Shown here: positions 1 through 3,860 of the stretch, in pieces
Position numbering within the stretch: the stretch's first letter is position 1
How the letters are laid out: each line of letters opens with the position of its first letter
Origin: Candidatus Cloacimonadota bacterium
Lineage (GTDB): Bacteria > Cloacimonadota > Cloacimonadia > Cloacimonadales > Cloacimonadaceae
DNA length: 5,615 bases
Assembly (NCBI GenBank): GCA_023228285.1
Contig: JALOBM010000114.1
Span: 1-5,615, forward strand
Direction of reading: 5' to 3'
The notes under the pieces: generated by a model
What the model saw: only the letters and a program-made list of their open reading frames with translations
Database searches by the model: none
Told to the model about the DNA's origin: nothing
Position numbers and translations under genes: made by a program

Positions 1-153
1 CAGTTCAACGTTGGCCAGAAATCTGCGGGCAATTACAGGCTGGTGTGGGATGGCACGGATTACAATGGTAGAACCGTTACCACCGGTGTGTACTTTATCC
101 GTATGCAAGCCGGACGTGACAGCTTCCACAAGAAAGCCGTTCTGATGAAATAA
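1..153 (+). CDS. C-terminal end of a secreted/surface protein with a FlgD-Ig-like tail (5' partial)
   Basis: The reading frame is open from the first base and ends with TAA at 151-153, giving the last 50 residues of a protein whose start lies outside the window. Visible motifs are LVWDGTDYNG at residues 19-28, TGVYFIRM at 34-41 and a terminal KKAVLMK. The pattern W-D-G-x-D-x-N-G, then s/t-G-V-Y-F, then K-K-x-x-L-x-K is typical of the FlgD Ig-like domain that caps many long extracellular proteins in Bacteroidota-related and candidate-phylum bacteria. In those proteins it behaves like, or overlaps with, a type IX secretion C-terminal sorting domain. The catalytic or binding part of the protein is not visible, so no function is assigned. 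A strong terminator follows 23 bases after the stop, so this is the end of its transcription unit. Confidence 0.8.
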   Translation, partial: QFNVGQKSAGNYRLVWDGTDYNGRTVTTGVYFIRMQAGRDSFHKKAVLMK

Positions 154-176
154 CCTTAACAACAAACTAATACAGA

Positions 177-201
177 CCCCGGATACTCTCCGGGGTTTTT
201 T
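177..201 (+). terminator. Rho-independent terminator of the upstream partial gene
   Basis: A perfect 7-bp stem CCCCGGA (177-183) / TCCGGGG (189-195) encloses a 5-base loop (TACTC) and is followed directly by six T (196-201). It lies 23 bases after the stop codon of the FlgD-tail gene, in the right orientation to end that transcript. Confidence 0.93.
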
Positions 202-565
202 GTGCCCTACGAGAACGCTGTGCGTTTCCCAGGGTGGTTCAATGAAGATTCGAATAGTCCAATTTCTAATATTATATACCATATAGCCATCCTGAATACT
301 ATCCTTTCCCGCTAGTGTAGAAGACCTCTCAAAGACCTCCCAAGTACGGCATAAGATAGCTTTGGGATGATCATGACATGAAAATTTGATAGAAGGGTTG
401 AGATATTTCCGATAATTTTACCAAAGGATCATCGCTGTGCTGGACAAACTAGCATCCAACCCAGTGTCACTTGCTAACGATAAGTCAATTTCATCAGTAC
501 ATCTTGCAGATTTCCGTGTGGGCATCTCCGGGAATTTAGTAAGATATGGAGCATCCCGAAAATTC
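202..565. other. Intergenic stretch with no recognisable gene
   Basis: Between the terminator and the tRNA-Gly promoter I see no reading frame with family-like sequence on either strand. The longest starts give only very short peptides, such as a 14-codon frame at 242-286 without a ribosome binding site. No tRNA cloverleaf, long inverted repeat or T-tract terminator is visible. The only internal structure noted is a short tandem repeat at 321-342. The sequence could be a decayed gene or the leader of an unrecognised RNA, but nothing shows either. Confidence 0.6.
321..342. repeat. Tandem pair of an 11-base unit
   Basis: AAGACCTCTCA (321-331) is followed immediately by AAGACCTCCCA (332-342); the two copies match at 10 of 11 positions. 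No further copy follows. It may be a small slippage duplication, and no function is suggested by context. Confidence 0.55.
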
Positions 566-594
566 TTGACATAAAAGGGCCTGTTGCAAATCTA
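566..594 (+). promoter_or_regulatory. Putative promoter of tRNA-Gly
   Basis: A consensus -35 box TTGACA sits at 566-571. With a 16-18 base spacer the -10 region falls around 588-595, in AAATCTAG, which is a poor match to TATAAT. Transcription would start near 600-603, leaving a leader of only a few bases before the tRNA at 604. The -35 box and its distance from the tRNA support the call; the -10 box is weak. Confidence 0.5.
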
Positions 595-603
595 GCTCAG
601 CGA

Positions 604-679
604 GCGGGCATAGCTCAGTTGGTAGAGCATCAGCTTCCCAAGCTGAGGGTCGCGGGTTCGAACCCCGTTGCCCGCTCCA
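604..679 (+). tRNA. tRNA-Gly (anticodon CCC)
   Basis: A full cloverleaf can be drawn. The acceptor stem is GCGGGCA (604-610) with TGCCCGC (669-675). The D-arm region begins TAGCTCAGTTGG. The anticodon stem is TCAGC (630-634) with GCTGA (642-646), and the loop TTCCCAA places anticodon CCC at 637-639, reading GGG glycine codons. The variable loop is GGGTC, the T-stem is GCGGG with CCCGT (one G-T pair), and the T-loop is TTCGAAC. The discriminator base is T at 676, and CCA is encoded at 677-679. No defect is visible, so it should be functional. Confidence 0.96.
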
Positions 680-736
680 GCTTTTCCTTTCAACTTCTAC
701 AAATTACCTTCCCAATACTAGCTCTCAATATTAGTT

Positions 737-779
737 AATACCGATCTAGATAACGACGTCTTTTATCAGCTTCGGTATT
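737..779. repeat. Inverted repeat / stem-loop downstream of tRNA-Gly
   Basis: AATACCGA (737-744) and TCGGTATT (772-779) are perfect reverse complements. Inside them GATAA (749-753) and TTATC (763-767) also pair, separated from the outer arm by a four-by-four internal loop, with a 9-base terminal loop. The two nested arms suggest a real fold. It has no T-tract after it, so it is not a standard terminator. It could be a 3' processing structure of the tRNA transcript or a repeat element. Confidence 0.5.
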
Positions 780-790
780 GCTTGATACAT

Positions 791-845
791 GACGGATGAA
801 TAGCACGCTGATGACGCTGATTGAACGGATTGACGCAGAAATCAT
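791..845. repeat. Dispersed-repeat-like intergenic element
   Basis: The element is built from near-repeats of a short unit: GACGGAT, ACGCTGATG, ACGCTGATT, ACGGATTG and ACGCAGAA follow one another at 791-840. I recall this kind of sequence (GCTGAT/GACGCTGAT/ACGGATTGACGC) as a dispersed intergenic repeat in several environmental bacterial genomes, often mis-annotated as small proteins. Only one copy lies in the window, so repetition in the genome is an inference. No coding frame or RBS accompanies it. Confidence 0.45.
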
Positions 846-908
846 ATTAAAGAATGTGGGACTTCTTGCTTTGGTGTTTTGGGCTGATCCCATGAAAGAT
901 TATCGAGC

Positions 909-924
909 CTACACGGAAGTGTAG
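909..924. other. Perfect 6-bp hairpin with GGAA tetraloop
   Basis: CTACAC (909-914) and GTGTAG (919-924) pair perfectly around GGAA, a GNRA-class tetraloop. It is immediately followed by the 8-base palindrome AGTGCACT (923-930). A short perfect stem with a stable tetraloop is typical of structured RNA, but there is no larger fold that I can assign to a known family. Confidence 0.4.
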
Positions 925-964
925 TGCACTGCCAATATCAGGAAAAGCCCGGAGAGCGAAAGAT

Positions 965-1003
965 TATAGCGAGGGTGCATAGCGAAGCGGAGCCCCTCTT
1001 ATA
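965..1003. other. Imperfect hairpin in the tRNA spacer
   Basis: TATA (965-968) plus GAGGG (971-975) pair with CCCTC (994-998) plus TATA (1000-1003), with a small bulge (GC opposite T) between the two arms and an 18-base apical loop rich in AGCGAAGCGGAGC. No T-tract follows, so it is not an intrinsic terminator on the plus strand. It may belong to the same repeat-derived patch as the element at 791-845. Confidence 0.35.
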
Positions 1004-1100
1004 AAGCTCAGTGAACTCTTGCTCAGTTTTCTAAGTAATAGAGACATAGAGAATTCGCCACCCGGAACTGTTTGTAATCAAGCACAAAGCAAAAATGTGC

Positions 1101-1130
1101 TTGACAAAAAAAGGGCTCCAAGGTTTTTTG
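1101..1130 (+). promoter_or_regulatory. Putative promoter of tRNA-Asp, possibly also of the waaA operon
   Basis: A consensus TTGACA lies at 1101-1106, followed by an A-tract and GGGC. The expected -10 region (about 1123-1130) is a T-run and a poor match to TATAAT. Start of transcription near 1135 would give the tRNA-Asp precursor a leader of about 20 bases. It is the nearest good -35 element upstream of both the tRNA and waaA. Confidence 0.45.
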
Positions 1131-1158
1131 CGTGAACATTCACATACAGAACAACGCT

Positions 1159-1236
1159 GGGGGCGTAGTTCAGTTTGGTTAGAACGTCTGCCTGTCACGC
1201 AGAAGGCCGCGAGTTCGAGTCTCGTCGCTCCCGCCA
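1159..1236 (+). tRNA. tRNA-Asp (anticodon GTC)
   Basis: The cloverleaf is complete. The acceptor stem is GGGGGCG (1159-1165) with CGCTCCC (1226-1232), containing one G-T pair. The D-stem is GTTC with GAAC (1182-1185). The anticodon stem is TCTGC (1187-1191) with GCAGA (1199-1203), and the loop CTGTCAC places anticodon GTC at 1194-1196. The T-stem GCGAG pairs with CTCGT around loop TTCGAGT. The discriminator is G at 1233, and CCA is encoded at 1234-1236. The GTC anticodon with a G discriminator fits tRNA-Asp. A terminator-like hairpin begins 7 bases after the CCA. Confidence 0.96.
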
Positions 1237-1243
1237 TAAATTG

Positions 1244-1269
1244 GGACGCCTGTAATGGCGTCCTTTTTT
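1244..1269 (+). terminator. Terminator-like hairpin between tRNA-Asp and waaA
   Basis: A perfect 7-bp stem GGACGCC (1244-1250) / GGCGTCC (1257-1263) encloses a 6-base loop and is followed by six T (1264-1269). It would terminate the tRNA-Asp transcript. Only 19 bases separate its T-tract from the waaA start codon, so any transcript that reads through would carry this hairpin in the waaA leader. Confidence 0.88.
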
Positions 1270-1288
1270 ACATTGAGTGGGAATAATT

Positions 1289-2515
1289 ATGATAAACCGC
1301 GTTCTTGTTAGCTGCTACAGGCTTCTTACGGAGCTACTATTCGTTATCAGCCGCCCGCTGCTTTGGCTGATACTTCCTCTTTACCGTTATCGTGGAGCTT
1401 TGTATCCGCCGAAGTCCCGATCGGATCGTCCAATTTTGATACATTGTGCATCGGTAGGTGAAGTGAATGCGGTAATCCCTTTACTACGAGAATTGATCAA
1501 CAAAGGCTATCCCTTACATATTAGCACGGTAACAGTCACGGGGCTGGAGCTGGTAAAACGCAGCTTTAGGAATCTTGATGCAAGCCTTGCACCTTTGGAT
1601 ATAGCGTCTTTGAGAGATAAACAACTGGATGCGCTCTCTCCAGCTTTGATTCTGGTGGTAGAGACCGAGATTTGGCCAATGCTCCTGGATCGGGCTGCGT
1701 ATAGAAGAATTCCGGTGCTATTTATAAATGCCAGAATGAGCAAGAAAAGTGCTATCGCATACGGCAGGATTCAAGCTTTAATCAGATATATTGCCCGCAG
1801 TGTCAAATTGGTACTAGCGCAAAGTGATGCCGACCGGGATCGCTTTCATTCTTTACTGGATGTATCATCCATCAATGCGGGTAACCTGAAATATTGCCTC
1901 ACTCTGCCCCTCTTCGATCCCATAAGCAAAAAACAAGAATTTGGATTTGATGCGGATGACCTTGTTCTGGTGTGGGGCAGCTCGCGTCCTGGGGAAGAAG
2001 CTCTTATACTGGACATTTATGCGAAACTGAAAGAAAAGTATCCTACTCTGCGCCTTGTCCTGGCGCCCCGTCATCCCAAACGCTGTGATGAAGTGGAGAA
2101 GTTACTGCGCAATACAGTATATCGTAGGTTATCGGACATGGCTTCAGAGTCTGTAGATATTGTTCTGATAGATACTCTGGGGCAATTGGCAGGAGCTTAT
2201 ACTATCTCCGATATTGCCATTGTGGGAGGTTCTTTCTACGATTATGGGGGGCATAATCCCCTGGAGCCAGCCTTTTATGCCAAAGCCATCATCATAGGTG
2301 AATACCATCATTCATGCAAAGCATCAGTAGAGAAACTGCTGAGTAACAATGCAATAATCGTATCGAACAAAGCCAAGCTGGAGAAAGACCTGGTTAGCTT
2401 GCTGCAAGACGCCAAACAAAGGCAGGAAATGGGTGAGAGGGCAAAAATAGTCTTGACGGAAAATGCGGATGCGCTTCAGAATCACATGGAAGGAATAGAG
2501 AGATGGATGAGATGA
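1289..2515 (+). CDS. waaA: 3-deoxy-D-manno-octulosonic acid (Kdo) transferase
   Basis: WaaA (KdtA) transfers Kdo from CMP-Kdo to the lipid A precursor on the cytoplasmic face of the inner membrane, an early step of LPS core synthesis. From the ATG at 1289 the protein is 408 residues, close to the usual ~420. Residues 5-30 form a hydrophobic membrane anchor. Family motifs follow in order: ASVGE with the likely catalytic Glu58, ETEIWP at 125-130, NARMS, a GNLK motif, SSRPGEE, APRHP around 260-263, DTLGQLAGAY, and GGSF followed by GGHNPLEP at 320-327. A GTG at 1277 would add four residues but abuts the terminator T-tract and lacks a ribosome site; ATG 1289 has GGGA six bases upstream. The number of Kdo residues added cannot be told from sequence. 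The 3' end overlaps the next gene. Confidence 0.95.
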   Translation: MINRVLVSCYRLLTELLFVISRPLLWLILPLYRYRGALYPPKSRSDRPILIHCASVGEVNAVIPLLRELINKGYPLHISTVTVTGLELVKRSFRNLDASLAPLDIASLRDKQLDALSPALILVVETEIWPMLLDRAAYRRIPVLFINARMSKKSAIAYGRIQALIRYIARSVKLVLAQSDADRDRFHSLLDVSSINAGNLKYCLTLPLFDPISKKQEFGFDADDLVLVWGSSRPGEEALILDIYAKLKEKYPTLRLVLAPRHPKRCDEVEKLLRNTVYRRLSDMASESVDIVLIDTLGQLAGAYTISDIAIVGGSFYDYGGHNPLEPAFYAKAIIIGEYHHSCKASVEKLLSNNAIIVSNKAKLEKDLVSLLQDAKQRQEMGERAKIVLTENADALQNHMEGIERWMR

Positions 2516-3504
2516 AACGCGAGGCAATGTATTATAAAAAGCTGAAAAGCGGGGCATTACAATGCGAATTGTGCCCAGCGTACTGTGTTATTCATCCCTG
2601 TGAGAGCGGAAGATGCCGCAGCAGGGAGAATATCGAGGGAAAGCTGTATGCTGTAAACTATGATAAAAGCATAGGCTTGAGCATCGATCCCATCGAAAAA
2701 AAGCCACTGTATCACTTTCATCCCGGTTCCAGAATTCTCTCTTTGGGTCCAAACTCCTGCAATCTCACTTGCCGCTTTTGTCAGAACTACAGCATATCCC
2801 AATTACAGAGCAATACTGTAACAATCGGGATAGACGACTTATATAACACTATCCTAAAAGAAAGCAGATACAAGCAAGTAGCTTTCACGTATACAGAACC
2901 GATAACCTGGTACGAATACATCCTGGATTTTAGCAAAAAGTATCCGGATGTGGATGTGGTAATGATAACGAATGGCTATATCAACAGCACACCTCTAGAA
3001 GAATTGTTGCCGTGGGTAAAAGCTATGAACATAGACCTCAAATCTATCCACTCCGGCTTTTACAAGGAACAATGCGGGGGAGAGCTGAATCCTGTGTTAA
3101 AAACCATACGACAGGCATGGAACGCTGGTGTTCATTTGGAACTGACCTTTTTAATGATACCCGGTTTGAACGACAGCGATAAAGAGATTGAAGAGATCAG
3201 CGAATTTGTGAATGATATCAGTCCCGATCTGCCCTTGCATATCTCCGCATACCATCCGGACTATCTGGCAGATAATCCACCCACAAGCATGGATGACATC
3301 GGCAGAGCAGTAAATATAGCGAGAAAACGGCTGCATTATGTGTATGGAGGAAATATAGCCGTGGAAGACTATGCCCATACTCTATGCCCGGAATGTAAAA
3401 CCACGTTGATCTACAGGGGATTCATGAACACGAAAAGTTCGGTATTGCGGGACGGGAAGTGTCCCCAGTGTAATCATGCCATCTATGGAGTATATGAAGC
3501 GTAA
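2503..3504 (+). CDS. amrS: AmmeMemoRadiSam-type radical SAM enzyme (AmrS-like)
   Basis: This is a radical S-adenosylmethionine enzyme of the type found in AmmeMemoRadiSam systems, related to pyruvate-formate-lyase activating enzymes. The [4Fe-4S]-binding motif is CNLTCRFC (Cys86, 90, 93). It is preceded by an N-terminal cysteine cluster (Cys21, 24, 28, 33, 38) and followed by a C-terminal zinc-ribbon-like pair of CxxC motifs (295/298 and 320/323). FTYTEPITWYEY, the GLNDSDKEIEEI stretch and SAYHPDY are further family hallmarks. Length 333 is normal. The ATG at 2503 has AGGA eight bases upstream and overlaps waaA by 13 bases; the in-frame ATG at 2512 would form an ATGA overlap and matches the usual family N-terminus equally well. 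The reaction is not known to me with confidence. The usual partners, AMMECR1-domain and Memo-like proteins, are not in the window. Confidence 0.9.
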   Translation: MDEMKREAMYYKKLKSGALQCELCPAYCVIHPCESGRCRSRENIEGKLYAVNYDKSIGLSIDPIEKKPLYHFHPGSRILSLGPNSCNLTCRFCQNYSISQLQSNTVTIGIDDLYNTILKESRYKQVAFTYTEPITWYEYILDFSKKYPDVDVVMITNGYINSTPLEELLPWVKAMNIDLKSIHSGFYKEQCGGELNPVLKTIRQAWNAGVHLELTFLMIPGLNDSDKEIEEISEFVNDISPDLPLHISAYHPDYLADNPPTSMDDIGRAVNIARKRLHYVYGGNIAVEDYAHTLCPECKTTLIYRGFMNTKSSVLRDGKCPQCNHAIYGVYEA

Positions 3505-3853
3505 ATATTTGCGCAGCCTTAGCATCAGCGACCTGATCCTGGTTGTTATTATTCTGATGATAGCTTTTCTTACTTACCGATCCTATGGTAGAGAGAAAAA
3601 TAGCCTGTATATTTATAAAGACTCACAGCTATTTGGAGTCTATCAACTGGATACTCCGCAGGATATCGTTGTCGATGATCACGTAAGGATTCAAATCGCT
3701 GATGGCAAAGCCAGGATTTCCCACAGTGACTGCCCGGACAAACGCTGTGTGAAACAGGGATTCAACAATAATATGCCGATTATCTGCCTGCCTAATCATG
3801 TGGTGTTGGAGTTCAAAAGTAGGGAAGAGGATCGCAAGTTGATCCTGTATTAG
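3494..3853 (+). CDS. Membrane-anchored NusG domain II-like protein
   Basis: This small protein (119 residues from ATG 3494) has a basic N-terminus, one hydrophobic segment at about residues 13-28, and then a compact domain of the NusG domain II-like family. The family signature is visible: DCPDKRCVKQG with Cys80 and Cys85, then PIICLPNHVV with Cys98. Despite the family name these proteins are not transcription factors. The orientation expected from the positively charged N-terminus puts the cysteine domain outside the cytoplasm, so metal, redox or assembly roles are possible but unproven. ATG 3494 has GGAG only three bases upstream and overlaps the previous gene by 11 bases; in-frame ATGs at 3485 and 3476 have no better site and would add 3 or 6 residues. 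Its stop is followed after a few bases by the next gene, so co-expression is likely. Confidence 0.85.
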   Translation: MKRKYLRSLSISDLILVVIILMIAFLTYRSYGREKNSLYIYKDSQLFGVYQLDTPQDIVVDDHVRIQIADGKARISHSDCPDKRCVKQGFNNNMPIICLPNHVVLEFKSREEDRKLILY

Positions 3854-3856
3854 GAG
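3852..3856 (+). promoter_or_regulatory. Ribosome binding site deciding the start of the fusion gene
   Basis: AGGAG at 3852-3856 overlaps the TAG stop of the NusG-II-like gene. Two in-frame ATGs follow at 3858 and 3861. The first is only one base from the site; the second is four bases away and begins with MKIALYAS, the natural start of a GT-B fold, so 3861 is preferred. Confidence 0.65.
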
Positions 3857-3860
3857 AATG

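Larger units (their letters stand above)
680..1100. other. Non-coding spacer between the two tRNA genes, rich in inverted repeats
   Basis: No convincing protein gene is seen on either strand over these 421 bases. There is also no clear G/C-stem plus T-tract terminator directly after tRNA-Gly. The stretch holds a 43-base imperfect stem-loop (737-779), a repeat-like element (791-845) and two further hairpins (909-924 and 965-1003), listed separately. The density of structure is higher than in the spacer left of the tRNA-Gly gene, so an unrecognised structured RNA or a repeat-derived patch is possible. Confidence 0.55.

Noticed and set aside
242..286. Short plus-strand frame starting with ATG in the left spacer
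   Set aside because: It has only 14 codons, no ribosome binding site and no similarity that I recognise.
965..1003. Hairpin considered as a terminator for tRNA-Gly
   Set aside because: No T-tract follows it and it lies almost 300 bases past the tRNA end.
1031..1237. 68-codon minus-strand open frame
   Set aside because: It is the complement of the tRNA-Asp promoter and tRNA gene, with no family-like features.
1095..1286. 63-codon plus-strand open frame
   Set aside because: It runs straight through tRNA-Asp; its middle is simply a translation of the tRNA sequence and it has no ribosome binding site.
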